A stretch of 64,000 nt of DNA from Lichenostomus cassidix (Eukaryota > Chordata > Aves > Passeriformes > Meliphagidae): contig CM039210.1 in assembly GCA_008360975.2 (NCBI GenBank), positions 8,434,293-8,498,292 on the forward strand, written 5' to 3'. Below are positions 10,702 to 22,901 of the stretch, piece after piece. The notes under the pieces are model-generated. The model did not search any database. It had not been told where the DNA came from and saw only the letters and a program-made list of their open reading frames with translations. The translations under genes were made by a program, and so were the position numbers. Numbering within the stretch: position 1 is the stretch's first letter; each line of letters starts with the position of its first letter.

Positions 10702-12306
10702 ATGATGCCTTTTAAAACCTTTAAAGCATTGGTACAAGCTAATGGTAAAGTACCGGGGAACACCCCATTAGGATGCTTGCTGGGAAGATGGAAAAGTGCT
10801 GGGTTTTACCAAGACTTAAGCAAAGGAAAAATGATAGATTTTTGTAATCATGTGTGGCCTCTCTATGCTTCTGAGGGGGGACCGGAATGGCCTGTCAATG
10901 GTACTGTTGATGAGAACATAATTAATTCATTGATGTATTATCTAAGGGATAATGAGAAATGGGATGAGGTACCTTATTTGGATTTGTTCCGTTATTTGGG
11001 GTCTAAAACAGAATGGCAAAAGGAGTGTGGTATGCTATTGTTGCAAGCAGGGACTGATGAAAATGAATGTATTGGGTGCAAAGAGCGTGAAACCTGTGTG
11101 AAATGTGCAGTACGGTTTTCTAGTCAAGGTGAAGATTTATCTTTAATGGTTACCCCCCCTTGTCCTGTTCCCTCTGCTCCGCCGTGCAGAAGTAGGGAGG
11201 GAGACATAGATGATACTGATACTGATGAGGATGAGACTAATGAGGAAATTAATATACAATCCCCGGAAGGACTTGGAGTAAGTCATACCTCAGTCACCCT
11301 CCGTCCCCAAACTCCTTCCCCAAGCTCCCGAAGCATACAAAGAACCCCCATCGCGGCACGGACTAGACAGGGAAGGCGGAATCAAGAGGAACCCCGAATG
11401 ATAGCCCCCTTAAGGGAAGCCATGGGCCCCCGTGGTGAGAAAGTTATTATCAAAGTACCTTTTTCTCCAGGGGATTTGGTGATTTGGAAACAATCAGCTG
11501 GGAGTTATCGGGAGGACCCAGAATGGGTGGCCAGGGTGGTGAAGATGATAATTAAAACTCAGAATCCGGATTGGAATGATTTACAAGTGTTATTAGATAC
11601 ATTAATGGATTCTACAGAAAAAGAGATGGTCTTACGAGCAACCAAAGAACGAGCTAGGGAACAACTCCGGTTACGATTGATAATGGGGGAAACAATAGAT
11701 CAGTTGGTCCCTGGGGATGATCCAGAGTGGGATCCGAATGAGTTAGAAGGTTTACAGAGGTTAAAAAGGTATCAGGAATTATTGATTGAAGGCGTCCGGA
11801 CTGGGATGCCTAAAACCCTAAATTGGTCTAAGCTATACTCAATAAAACAAGAAAAGAATGAATCCCCTTCAGCATTTTTAGAGAGACTTAAAGAGGCAGC
11901 ACGGCGTTTCACTAGTTTGGATGTGGAGAAGGAAGAAGGTCAGTTACAATTGGCATTGTTGTTTATGAGACAGTCACAAGAGGATATTAGGAAAAAGTTG
12001 CAGAAATTAGAAGGGGAAGACACATGACGCTTAGATAAGCTGTTGGAGGTAGCTTGGAAAGTTTATAATAATAGAGAAAAGGAAACGGCTAAATGACAAC
12101 AAGCCGGAATTCTTGCAGTAATTCAGCAGTCTGCGGTTCGGGGGGGGTTAAGGGGCCGGGGAAGGGGAGGAAGGGGAATTGGACAGGGAAGGGGAGGATT
12201 CGCTCGGGGGAGAGGAGGATTTTTAGTCGCAGGGATGAGCCAGGGTAGACAGGAACAGTTGGGTCCTAATCAGTGTGCATTTTGTCGTCAATTCGGACAC
12301 TGGTAG
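10702..12306 (+). pseudogene. gag: gag of B
   Basis: Structural polyprotein that would assemble the particle under the plasma membrane. The ATG at 10702 opens 441 codons. MMPF lacks the Gly2 needed for myristoylation. Residues 1-130 look like matrix; residues 157-160 are PSAP, a late-domain motif known to recruit ESCRT; capsid follows from about 230, with a major-homology-like stretch near 383-402. A TGA at 12025 ends the frame, but the same frame continues through a second TGA (12094) into an R/G-rich segment and a single CCHC knuckle at 12274-12315 whose last spacer holds a TAG (12304). Both TGA codons are one C-to-T change from CGA. No separate gag terminator is seen before protease, which is in the same frame. 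Confidence 0.85.
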
Positions 12307-15300
12307 AATGAATGTCCGATAAGAAACGGGATTGGGATGAGTAATGTAGGGTTGATGGGAGGTTTCCCCGTACCGCCGGTAGATGGCGCCCAGACACAAG
12401 CACAGGCAATGATGTTAGGAAACTATAAGAATCAAAACAGACTAGACCGGGATCTGAAGGTGATAATAGAAATAGGCGGACAGGAGCAGGAATTTATGGT
12501 TGATACAGGGGCTACTCACTCAGTTTTAAATAAACGGTTGGGACCCATAAGTGACACAACTATACAGGTAATAGGAGCTACAGGACAATTGGAGGAAAGG
12601 CCTTTTCTACAACCCCTTAATTTAAAATTCGGAGGAAAGGAACTGGATCATCAGTTTTTGTATATGCCAAACTGCCCTCAGCCTCTGTTTGGATGGGATT
12701 TGCTGTCTCTATTAAATGCTAAAATTATATTTGAACAGGGTCGAGTTAAATTGGAAATTCCGGATGAAGAAATCGGGAAAATATTTGCAATAAAGGAAAT
12801 GGACCCGGCACCGATCCCAACAGAGATTGAACATGCAGTGGTACCCTGGGTTTGGGAGGCGGGAACTCCGGGAAAATCAAAGGTTGCCCAGCCGGTGGTA
12901 GTTGAGCTAAAAGAAGGAGCTAAACCAGTTAGGATAAAACAGTATCCCATTAAAGCAGAGGCTCGGCAGGGAGTAGCTCCGCTGATAGCACAGTTTACAG
13001 TGCAAGGATTATTAAAGGAATGTGAATCAGAGTATAATACTCCTATATTCCCGGTGAAGAAACCAAATGGTAAGTATAGATTAGTTCAAGATTTAAGGGC
13101 TATAAACGAGATAGTTAAAGACATTCACCCAGTGGTTGCCAACCCTTACACATTGTTAACATCTGTATCGGAACGATTTAAATGGTTCACTGTGATTGAT
13201 TTAAAGGATGCCTTCTTCTGCATCCCACTGGCAATAGAGAGCATGAAGTATTTTGCCTTTGAATGGGAAGAACCAATGACAGGAAGGAAGAAACAGCTCA
13301 CCTGGACCAGACTGCCTCAAGGATTCAAAAACAGCCCTACCATCTTTGGTAATCAATTGGCAAAGGAATTAGAAGAATGGAAAATGACTCAGGTGAGAGA
13401 ATCTCCATATTCTTATGTAGTATTGCAGTATGTAGATGATATTCTTTTGGCCACAGAAGATAAGAAGGTATGCCTCCGATTAACTGTTGCATTATTGAAT
13501 ATGTTGGGGCAAGCAGGATACAAGGTATCCAAGGAAAAAGTACAACTGGTCAGAGAAAGCGTCCTGTACCTAGGATGTGAGCTAACACAAGGCCTCAGAC
13601 GTTTGGGGGTTAATAGAATTGAAGCTATATGCTCCATTCTACTCCCTAGAAATCACCAGGAGTTAAGATCCTTTCTGGGAATGGTTGGATGGTGCAGGCT
13701 ATGGATTCCGAATTTCGGCCTGATAGCAAAACCCCTATATGAGGCTCTAAAAGAATCCCAATTGAAATGGAATACAAACAGGGAGAAGGAGTTCCAGGAT
13801 TTGAAACAAGCATTAAAAGAAGTCCCAGCCTTGGGGTTGCCAGATTTAAACAAAGACTTTCAATTATATGTGAATGAAAGGCAGAAACTAGCATTGGGAG
13901 TTCTAACCCAGAAGTTGGGATCCTGGAAGAGGCCTGTGGGATATTTCTCCAAACAACTGGACACTGTAAGTACCGGTTGGCCGTCATGCTTGCGGGCCGT
14001 TGCGGCTACGGTACTTCTCATTCAGGAAGCCAGGAAACTTACCATGGGAAAAAGAATGACGGTGTATGTTCCCCAGATGGTACTAGCTGTCTTGGAGCAA
14101 AAGGGGGGTCATTGGCTATCTTCCAGTAGAATGCTGCAGTATCAAGCTATTCTAAGAGAACAAGATGACATAGAACTCCAAACGACTAATCATATTAATC
14201 CAGCAGAGTTCCTCCACAGTGAGATGGAAGAACATGAGCTCTCCCATGACTGTGTGGAAGTGATTGAACAAGTTTATTCGAGCCGACCGGATTTGAAGGA
14301 TGAACCCCTGGATGCTCCAGACTGGGAATTATTTACCGATGGTTCCAGTTTTATGGAAAACGGTACCAGGTATGCGGGATATTCAGTGGTTACAGTTACT
14401 CGAGTTGTGGAGGAACAAGCCTTGCCACCAGGTATGTCAGCCCAAAAGGCTGAGATCATTGGACTCACTCGAGCCTTGATATTGAGCACTGAGAAAACGG
14501 TAAATATTTGGACTGATTCCAAGTATGCCTTTGGTGTGGTGCATGTTCACGGAGCACTATGGAAAGAAAGAGGACTTCTTAATTCCCAAGGGGCTGTAAT
14601 AAAACATCGCACAGAAGTGTTAGCATTGTTGGATGCTGTACACCGACCAGAGCAAGTGGCCATTATGCATGTCTAGGGACATCGGAATGAAGAAGGAAAA
14701 ATCTACCAAGGTAATCATTTAGCAGATGTAACTGCAAAGCAGGCAGCTCGTCAAGTATGGACTCAGATGGCTCTCATACCAACTAAGGTAAACCCTGTTA
14801 CACCTTATATGCAACAAGCTCCAAAGTATTCACAGGATGATGAGAAACTAGCCATGTTATTGAAAGCTCGGAAAGGAGCAACAGGATGGTACATAACCAA
14901 TACAGGACAAGTAGTTGTTCCCATACAGATAATGAAGGCCATCCTCATAGCTGAACATAACAAAAGTCATTGGGGAGCAGAAGCATTGGTACAATTTTTG
15001 AAGAATGAAATAATTTCCAATCAGATGTTAACGTTGGCAAAACGGGTGAATGCAATGTGCCCAGTTTGTTTAAAGAATAATCCTATTGTCAGGAAACAGA
15101 TTCAGATGGGAAAATTACAAGTAGGACCAGAACCGGGAGATTATTGGCAGGTGGATTTTTCAGAATTACCCAAAGCACAAGGGTATAAATATATCCTGGT
15201 GTATGTGTGTACCTTTTCAGGGTGGCCAGACGCCTTTCCGTGTAGGACTAATCAGGCAAAAGAAGTAGTGAGAACTCTCTTGAAAGAGATAATACCTAGA

Positions 15301-15960
15301 TTTGGAGTACCTTTGGGGTTGTCATCAGATAGGGGTCCTCACTTCATTGCTAATATTGTGCAGGATGTAGCACGGATGTTAGATATTGCTTGGAATCTCC
15401 ATACTCCTTGGAGACCGCAATCTAGTGGGCAAGTAGAAAGAATGAATCAAACTTTAAAGGGCCAAATTAAGAAAATCTGTCAAGAAGCCAAATTACAATG
15501 GCCTCAGGCTTTGCCACTTGCTCTCCTCCGAATTAGAATCAAGCCAAGGGAAAGATTAGGCGTGAGCCCCTATGAGATACTATATGGAAAACCTTACCAT
15601 GCAACTATTTTAAAAGGAGACCCGCATGTGGTAGGGGATCAGGCAGTATATAATTATGTTGTTTCTCTGCATAGAGTTCTCAGTGCCTTGTGTGGAGCCC
15701 TGCAGTGGAACAGACCTCTTCCACTGGAAAACCCTGTGCATGATGTTCAACCAGGAGACCAAGTATATGTGAAGAACTGGTTCACAGACCCACTGAGAGA
15801 ATCATGGGACGGCCCGTATCAGGTGATACTAACAACATTCACAGCAATCAAAGTGGCCGGAATCGACTCCTGGATACATTACACGCGAGTCAAGAAGATG
15901 CCAACTCAGTGGGAATCCCAAGTCGTGTCCCCCACGCGATTGATTTTACGAGCAAAATGA
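12307..15960 (+). pseudogene. pol: pol of B (protease, RT, RNase H, integrase)
   Basis: Enzymatic polyprotein, same frame as gag. Protease active site DTGA is at 12502-12513; RT boxes include LPQGFKNSPT and YVDD (13429-13440); RNase H begins with FTDGSS near 14333 and keeps WTDSKYA. A TAG at 14674-14676 interrupts RNase H; the frame resumes at once (GHRNEEGKIYQGNHLAD). Integrase keeps the zinc-binding CPVC, the catalytic WQVDF and SSDRGPHF aspartates and the glutamate in GQVERMN, then a C-terminal domain. Pol ends at 15960, overlapping the env ATG by four bases. With the one stop codon reverted it would be a full gammaretroviral pol; as present it makes no RNase H end or integrase. Confidence 0.9.
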
Positions 15961-18536
15961 AAATTGTAATTGCTGTATTTCTGGTTATGCTAAAAATATT
16001 ACCCGTTGATGAACATGTACTTGTCACTGTTTCAGATCCTGTAATCGGAGCAATGGAAGGAATGACTGTAAACTTGACTTGTGAAATCACTGATGACCAG
16101 GGAGCTGGAGTCGATGAGATAAGTACATATTGGAGCAAAGAGCAAACACTCACTAATGTTATCAATAGTACATTTTGGGATAAGGACACACAAAGAGGTA
16201 ATACCACATTACAACTTACCAATGTTAGCATGGAAAGTGCTGGGATATATACATGTCTGGTAAAAATTAGGTGGAGTTTTGATTATAAACGAATCGCACT
16301 AGGGGTTATGACATGGCAAAGCAACTTGGCAATAAAAGTCTCACCTTACCAAGCATCAATTGACATGTGGGATGGTCCACCCTCAAAAATAAATTGCTCA
16401 TTCACAGCCCAACATGAATGTAGCAGCATGTTCACGGTTACTTGGTGGAAATTAGCTAGACAGATAATGTGGGAAAGGCCGGAAGGAAAGAGTGACCTGC
16501 AGGCAGGAAGCAATAGTGGAATTGGATGGTTAAATGATACTCAGGCACGTGTAGGGAAAAATGAGGGATTATATCTCTGTGTGATAAGCTGTGGTTCTAT
16601 GATGGGGTACGGGAAGAGAGAAGTACAAGGAAAAAGTCATCTAATGGATGGGTTAAGACCTACCCATGGGATTTACCAGGCGGTCCGTGGTACTTCTGTA
16701 GTTTTAGTTTGCCAACCAGAGCGTGGAATTGTTTTCTCTGAATTTGGATAGTGGTTTAAGAAAGGAAATGTCCAGGAAGGGGGGAAATACCAATTAGAGA
16801 AGCGATTAGGAGGCATGTTAACTTTAGTGATACAGGATGTTCAACCAGAGGATGAAGGGACATATTGGTGTTGGATTGCCCAAGATGCATGGTGGACACA
16901 CGCTGTGACTTTGGTATCCCTTACTAGGGCACGAATAAATAAAAGAAGAATTAGAGATGTTGAAATTGGAAATAAAACCTGGGTTTTTCACCATAACCCA
17001 GAACAAGAAAACTTAATTGTAGGTTTAATTCGAGACTTTGGAGAAATGCAGAATGTTTCTAAAATCACTGCTTGTTTACCTCTGCCTCGAGCAGCGGGAG
17101 AACCAATTCCATGGGGAATAGTTCCCGTCACTGATTTGCCTGAGGCATATGTAAATGTAACTTGGAGCTGTAGATTGGTTCCTAATGAGTACTATGACTG
17201 GAAAGAGGGTTGTATGTTGGTCCGGAGGGTTACTGAACACCAATGCAGGCAGATGCCAGGATACTATGCATGGCTGACAACATCAAGAGGTAATAAGTGT
17301 GTTGTTTCAGGGCCTGTTTCAGAACCGTGTAACAAAGTGACTCTCAAGGAACAAAAGGTTAGAGAGGAAGAAGTCTGTCAAAATGTTACCCAGACCCAGT
17401 CTTTAGAAGACGAATGGGGAACAATTTGGGGACCAAGCCTTTTAGAAACATATAGCTACTTAGGACAAGTTAATTGGTGCATACAATGGACAGGAAGTAA
17501 AAACCAGACTTACACTGAGGTAATGAACCTCCAGACTACCAGACGGGAGAAGAGGGACCAAAAAGACATTTGGAATTGTACCCAAGTAATCACATGTGAC
17601 ACACCAAAAGATAAAATAGGGCTCGTACCAGTAAGAGTCTTGCTAAAATGGGGATGTGAATGTCGAGGATACAACCATACAATTACAGACCAAATTCAAG
17701 GAGATAAAAATGGGAAGAGAAACATCAATTGTAAATCTACTACTATCAGAAGTCCAGGAAACCTAGTTTGGGTTATGGGGCATGGAAAGTGGACCACCCA
17801 TATGCCAATAGATGGGCCTGTCACACAAATTACTTTAGGAATTCCGACCTTATGTCCGTTTTGGAAACAGTCTAATTTGACTCGACAATCAGCTAAGACT
17901 AAACGAGACTTGGATGATGAAAACGAATGGCATGAGCCAACCAGTGGAGTTAAATTCGGGTGGGCTTTGGAATCCTTGTTTGCACCTGTAGCTTCATATC
18001 GGAACAGGGATATGCTCTACAAACTAATGGGGCAGACTGAAAGATTGGCAGCAGCCACCAAGAAAGGATTTAAAGATTTCAATATTCAGTTACAGGCTAC
18101 CACAAGAATGACATTACAAAATAGAATGGCTCTTGACATGCTCCTATTGAAGGAACATGGAGTGTGTGGATATTTGAGCCAGAAAATTGATCATTGTTGC
18201 ATCCATATCCCAAATGTAACTATTGATGTGGAAAAGGACATTTCACAATTAGAACAAATAGAAGACAAAACAAAAGATCTCGAAAGGGAAGCAGAACATA
18301 ATTGGATTGGAGAAGTGTTTAGCTCTTTAGGAATCCAGGTATCTGGATGGATATCATCGGTGATTCAGTATGCGATAATGTTTTTGATTTTGATTCTAAT
18401 TATCTTTGGAGTCTATAAATGTATTTTAGGAACCATTGGAAGGGAGCGCCTACATACCCGAAGGCTGATCAATGCAATGACCAGGAATGCAACGTCTTCC
18501 ACACCTCCTCCAGCATATAGAGAAGAAAGACTTTGA
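15957..18536 (+). pseudogene. env: env of B with three N-terminal Ig-like domains
   Basis: ATG at 15957 overlaps the pol stop (ATGA). Frame runs 859 codons with one TAG at codon 265 (16749-16751). Signal peptide about 1-22. Three Ig-like modules follow: C42/W59/C100 with SAGIYTC, C147/W163/C208 with EGLYLC, and C252/W266/C305 with DEGTYWC. The stop lies inside the third. A basic KRR then leads to a surface core rich in Cys and N-glycosylation sites, a TKRD cleavage-like site, a fusion-peptide-like stretch, LQNRMALDML, a Cys cluster ending in CC (nine residues between first C and CC, not the usual six), a membrane anchor near residue 815 and a tail with PPAY. The TM half resembles class I ERV envelopes; the Ig part is unusual and suggests capture from a host receptor. 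Confidence 0.85.
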
Positions 18537-18576
18537 GATTTGAGCATCCTTGCAACTTGGAAATTGAAGAATGCTC

Positions 18577-18589
18577 AAAAGGGGGGACT
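18577..18589 (+). other. Polypurine tract of B
   Basis: AAAAGGGGGGACT-type tract immediately before the 3' LTR. Confidence 0.8.
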
Positions 18590-19076
18590 TGTTGCAAAAC
18601 CATGAATAAAGACTTTAGTAGTAGTCATGCTAAGGCTTGGAGGGATCAGTAGGCCTGAGTGTAAACAGTGTTGTGTAGCGAAGTTGCCAGTAGCGATCAA
18701 AAGGATCAATAGAGCATACTGATGAGGGTAGAAAGACTTATCTAAGGAATGTAGCTATAGAACAGTTTGTTTATTTAAGTAATCTGCTAAGTGGAGTGTG
18801 TGACTTATCTAATAGGGTGTAGTAGATTAATGATGATAAAGAATGTTCAGTTAACGAAAAACAAAGTCACAATGTAATCATAAATCAGGTAGATGTGTCT
18901 AGAAATCAAATTCGTTGAGATGAAGCAATTTGGAAAGAAAACATATATATACTCAGTGATTTTGTAGCAGGTTGGGGCTCTGACTTTTGGACGCGAGTCC
19001 CAGGTCCCCAGGGCCCTCAATAAAGCACCGCATAAAATAACTTCGGTTGTTTTGTGTTTCCTCAGTTCGGGCAACA
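18590..19076 (+). repeat. 3' LTR of B
   Basis: 487 bp, TGTTGC...GCAACA, about seven differences from the 5' LTR (near 1.4 percent), followed by the ATGC TSD. Confidence 0.95.
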
Positions 19077-19080
19077 ATGC

Positions 19081-19932
19081 TGTGTGGGCTGGGGCCACAC
19101 AGTGGTTGTGTCAGTGGCAAGCATTGAATTGGCAAGTGAATGGAAAAGCAGTTTGGCAGAAAGAGGATTGGGAGTGGCTATTAACAGAAGCTCAGAATTG
19201 GAAAATCCAAATAGGCTGGGTTAAAGCGCATTCAAATGACCAAACATTGCATTCATTCTGTGACAACAAAGTAGATCAGCTAACAAAAATAAAAAAGATA
19301 AAAAGTGATGAATTAGAGGACCCACAACACTGGTACAGATTAGCAGAATTTTTACATTGTAAGTTAGAACACACAGGCATAAGCACACTCTTTTTTGCAG
19401 CACAAAGTAGAGGATAGCCAATAACCAGAACAATGTGCAAAGACATTCTCACACAGTGTCCACAATGCCACCTGAGGCTCAAACAAAATCACCCAGATCA
19501 AACACCACCCTTACACATCAAAGATAATAAGGCACTTTGGTCAACCTGGCAAATAGATTATATTGGACCTTTAAAAACATCTAATGGTTATAAGTACTTA
19601 CTAACAGGGGTTGAAGTTGTATCTGGGCTATTAAAAGCCACAAAAAACAGACAGGCTAACACAGAAGCCACTATCTCAGGACTCAGCGAGTGGTTTTCTA
19701 GCCTTCCTATCCCAGACTTTATACAGAGTGACAATGGATCACATTTTACCAGCACAGCAGTACAAGATTGGGCCAGGAAGGAAGGTATCCAATCAATTTT
19801 CCACATACCTTATTATCCACAGGCAAACGGGATGGTGGAATGGGCCAATGGTTTGCTAAAATGTTTCCTCAAACCACAGAATTCTAACTGGGACAGACAG
19901 TTAGTTATCTTATGCACTGTACCAGATAAATA
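19081..19932 (+). pseudogene. Element Z pol, RNase H end and integrase core
   Basis: Resumes the Z protein after B: RNase H tail (VKAHSNDQ, DNKVDQLTK), then, after a TAG at 19415, integrase in the same frame with zinc-binding CPQC, catalytic WQIDYI and QSDNGSHF, and a degraded glutamate box (NGMVEWANG, where a VERxN-type sequence is usual). Ends at a stop near 19931; a further shifted piece (GVMGSPVSQAF) reads up to the solo LTR at 19985. Confidence 0.8.
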
Positions 19933-19984
19933 ATAGATATGGGGTGATGGGTAGCCCAGTTTCACAAGCTTTTTTGAGCCCTAT

Positions 19985-20472
19985 TGTTGCCCGAACCGAG
20001 GAAACATAAAACAACCGAAGTTATTTTATGCGGTGCTTTATTGAGGGCCCTGGGGACCTGAGGACTAATGTCCAAAGTCAGAGCCTCCCCCGCTACAAAA
20101 TCACTGAGTATATATATGTTTTCTTTCCAAATTGCTTCATCTCAATGAATTTGATTTCTAGACACATCTACCTGATTTATGATTACATTGTGACTTTGTT
20201 TTTCGTTAACTGAACATTCTTTATCATCATTAATCTACTACACCCTATTAGATAAGTCACACACTTCACTTAGCAGATCACTTAAATAAACAAACTGTTC
20301 TATAGCTACACATTCCTTAGACAAGTCTTTCTACCCTCATCAGTATGCTCTATTGATCCTTTGGATTGCTACTGGCAACTTCGCTACACAACACTGTTTA
20401 CACTCAGGCCTACTGATCCCTCCAAGCCTTAGCATGACTACTACTAAAGTCTTTATTCATGGTTTTGCAACA
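19985..20472 (-). mobile_element. Solo LTR of the B family, inverted, in Z integrase
   Basis: 488 bp, reverse complement of the B LTR (starts TGTTGCCCGAACC, ends GGTTTTGCAACA). CTAT at 19981-19984 and 20473-20476 is the 4-bp TSD. A solo LTR is what remains after recombination between the two LTRs of a provirus, so B's family inserted at least twice in this one old pol gene. Confidence 0.95.
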
Positions 20473-20476
20473 CTAT

Positions 20477-20660
20477 GTCTTTCCAAACAACTCCACATGA
20501 CAAAATTGAAACCTTCCAAAATAATCTAACAGTGGGCAAACCACTTATGGTAAAGCTACCCCAAATTAGGATTGTACCAATGATGCTGACAAATACTCAA
20601 GGGCCCATGGCCTGGGTAGCTACTGATTCTAATGGCCACCAGCATAAAATCAGTTCCTGA
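20477..20660 (+). pseudogene. Element Z integrase C-terminal domain
   Basis: Open stretch MSFQTTPHDKIETF...VGKPLMVKLPQ...GPMAWVATDSNG...HKISS, typical of the SH3-like C-terminal domain of ERV-L-type integrases; it continues the segment cut at 19984. No dUTPase or env follows; 20661-20785 holds no recognisable gene. Confidence 0.75.
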
Positions 20661-20785
20661 AGGGTATTCCCCACATTTTAAACTATAACAAATCTGGTTT
20701 TGCTCTGGGCAAAACCCTATTCCCTCATTGAAGCCTCGCAAACCGTCCCTACACTGCCCCCATTTGAGAGCAGTGAAAATAGCGA

Positions 20786-21655
20786 CGTGTTGGGAACTGA
20801 AGGCCAAAGAGAGAATAACTACTCTCAGGAAAACTTGTTTATCACTGTTTAAATTCTGCTGTTTTAGTTTTGTTAATAACCTTAAATATTTAACAATATC
20901 CTCACCAGATCAAAGACTAAGTGTGTACTCCGGACGTGAAACAAGAAACGCTTAAGCAGACGGAGAAAGAACTGTTTGCTATTTTGGGCGATATATATAT
21001 GTGTGTTTAGCTATGATTAGTTTTCATATATTTTGTAGTATATAAGTTGTTTAGCTCCTTGTTCTGTTCTCTCTTGTGTCTAATTGTCCTAGGTTGCAAT
21101 ATAGATGTATTTAAGTATTCTATTACCACCAGCTGTGGGCTGTTAGCTGCTATCACCTGCTAATGACCCACTCTGGATGACAGACAATGGGCCATCAGGG
21201 ACCCACCACATGACTCATGGACTTATCTCATCCCATTGTGGGATGCTCTGCCCAGGAGGGAGGAGCCAGGTGTTCCCACCTGGATATAACCTGGCCTTGG
21301 AAATGCCTGAGCTAGCCCTGTCTACTGGGTTCCCAGAGGACAAGAGCTACCACTGGACCTTCAGCTGGAGACCAGACCTTCACAGGATCACCGCTTGAAC
21401 TGAACTACCTCAGTTGGACTGCTACCACCACCCTAACAGGGTGTCAGGTTGTATCTGACCTTGTCAGTGCTTTTCCTTGTATTATTTCACTTATTTTTAC
21501 TTTCAATCTTGACTTGTGATCTCCCACTGGTTTGTTTTCAAGCCAATACACTAATAAATGGTAATCCATTTTATATCAGCCATCATTATAAGAACTTGCA
21601 CACGAGACTGGGTTTCTGGGGTGCTGGTTGCTCTAAATAGGTTAACTGCCAGTTG
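20786..21655 (+). repeat. LTR C, interrupted by a solo LTR
   Basis: Contains TATATAAG near 21040 and, on the far side of the insertion at 21085-21550, AATAAA near 21554 followed by a U5-like segment. The same sequence occurs inverted at 60036-60256. The left end (TGTTGGGAACTG at about 20786) and right end (near GTTGTCA, about 21655) are approximate, and no TSD was found. Confidence 0.5.
21085..21550 (+). mobile_element. Solo LTR inserted in LTR C
   Basis: 466 bp, TGTCCTAGG...CCAATACA, flanked by CTAAT at 21080-21084 and 21551-21555. The inverted relative at 60110-60150 reads straight across the site, confirming the insertion. A 5-bp TSD fits an ERV-L or similar element. Orientation not established; + is assumed. 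Confidence 0.85.
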
Positions 21656-21711
21656 TCACAGGCGTAGGCAACCAGTAAAAAATCTATCAACCCTGTCTCC
21701 AGTCATAACAG
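21645..21711 (+). pseudogene. Integrase-like scrap joined to LTR C
   Basis: About 65 bases match the segment next to the gammaretroviral integrase of element I (60030-59985, inverted). In both places it directly abuts the same LTR. Here it is cut off by the start of element E at about 21712. Confidence 0.4.
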
Positions 21712-22895
21712 TCCCTAGTGGAGGAACAGCTTGCCAAGGGTCACATTGTACCAACTAATAGCCCTTGAAACTCCCCTGTCTTTGTCATCCGGAAACCTGG
21801 AACAGACAAGTGGAGGCTCCTCCAAGACCTCAGCAAGATCAATGAGGTCATTGAGGATATGGGTCCCCTGCAGCCTGGCATGCCCTTGCTCTCAATGCTC
21901 CTCAAGCTGTGGAAGCTTGCCGTCATAGACATTAAAGACTGCTTCTTCACAATCCCCCTACACCCACATGACGTCCCCCTGTTTGCCTTCTCAGTGCCAT
22001 CCCTGAACCAGCAAGCCCTCCAGTGCAGGTACCACTGGTGCTTGCTACCCCAGGGAACGAAAAAATTCTCCGACCATCTGCCAGTGGAACATGGCCTGTG
22101 TCCTGTCCCCTGTCTGCAAAGAGTTCGCGGGTTGTATAATTCTTCACTACATGGACTATGTGTTAATCTGTGCACCAGATGATAAGTACCTGAATGTGAC
22201 TCTAGAAAAAACTATTCAAGCCATTGAAAAGGCAGTGTTTGAGATACAGCAGGAAAAGGTTCAGCGCACCTGCCTGTGGACTTACCTGGGACTCTGCATC
22301 AGTGAACAGACCATCGTACCCCAGCAGCTCACCATCAGGGACAACCTTAGGACCCTCCGGGACTTGCACCAGCTGTGTGATTCTATCAACTGGCTTCATC
22401 CTCTGCTGGGGGTTATGACGGAAGACCTCGTGCCACTGTTTAACCTCCTGAAAGGCTGCGAGGACCTGGACTCACCCCGAGTCATCACAGAGGAGGCCCG
22501 GGAGTCCATTGCTAAGGTACAGGTTGCCCTGTCACCAAGCCCATTGGACAAATCCTGAGTTACCCTTCAATTTCATCATTCTGGGTAAGTCACCCATGTT
22601 ACATGGGCTGATTTTTCAATGGGCCACAGCGCAAAAAACCCCACTTCTTATAATACAGTGGATCTACTTATTGCATCAGCCGTTCAAAACCATAACCATG
22701 CCGCAAGAACAGATAGCCCAACTAGTTATGAAAGCCAGAGCACACCTCCGTACCCTTGTGGGGCATGATTTCACCTGCATCTATTTGCCATTGGCCAATA
22801 ATACTCTAGAACACATACTCCAATCAAAAGAACACCACCAGTTCGCTCTGGACAGTTATCCAGGCAAGGTTTCAATTCACCATCCAAAACATAAA
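21712..22895 (+). pseudogene. pol of E, RT part
   Basis: Reads the RT from [12 protein letters not shown] through [13 protein letters not shown] and HWCLLPQGT to the thumb, matching G pol with several frameshifts (for example near 22080 and 22510). A TGA replaces a Trp codon at about 21770, the same codon that is TAG in G. The catalytic box reads YMDY (near 22151-22162) instead of YMDD, which removes an essential metal-binding aspartate. Interrupted at 22902 by a solo LTR. Confidence 0.85.
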
Positions 22896-22901
22896 TTGTT
22901 T

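Larger units (their letters stand above)
9796..19076 (+). mobile_element. Provirus B: young gammaretrovirus-like ERV with Ig-domain env
   Basis: Complete LTR-gag-pol-env-LTR provirus. Both LTRs are 487 bp and differ at about seven positions. ATGC at 9792-9795 and 19077-19080 is a 4-bp TSD, and removing B restores the Z RNase H frame exactly. Gag has three in-frame stops, pol one and env one, so it is defective as it stands, yet every domain can be read. The family also exists as a solo LTR at 19985-20472. Env begins with three immunoglobulin-like domains, not found in the other env genes of this window. Confidence 0.95.
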
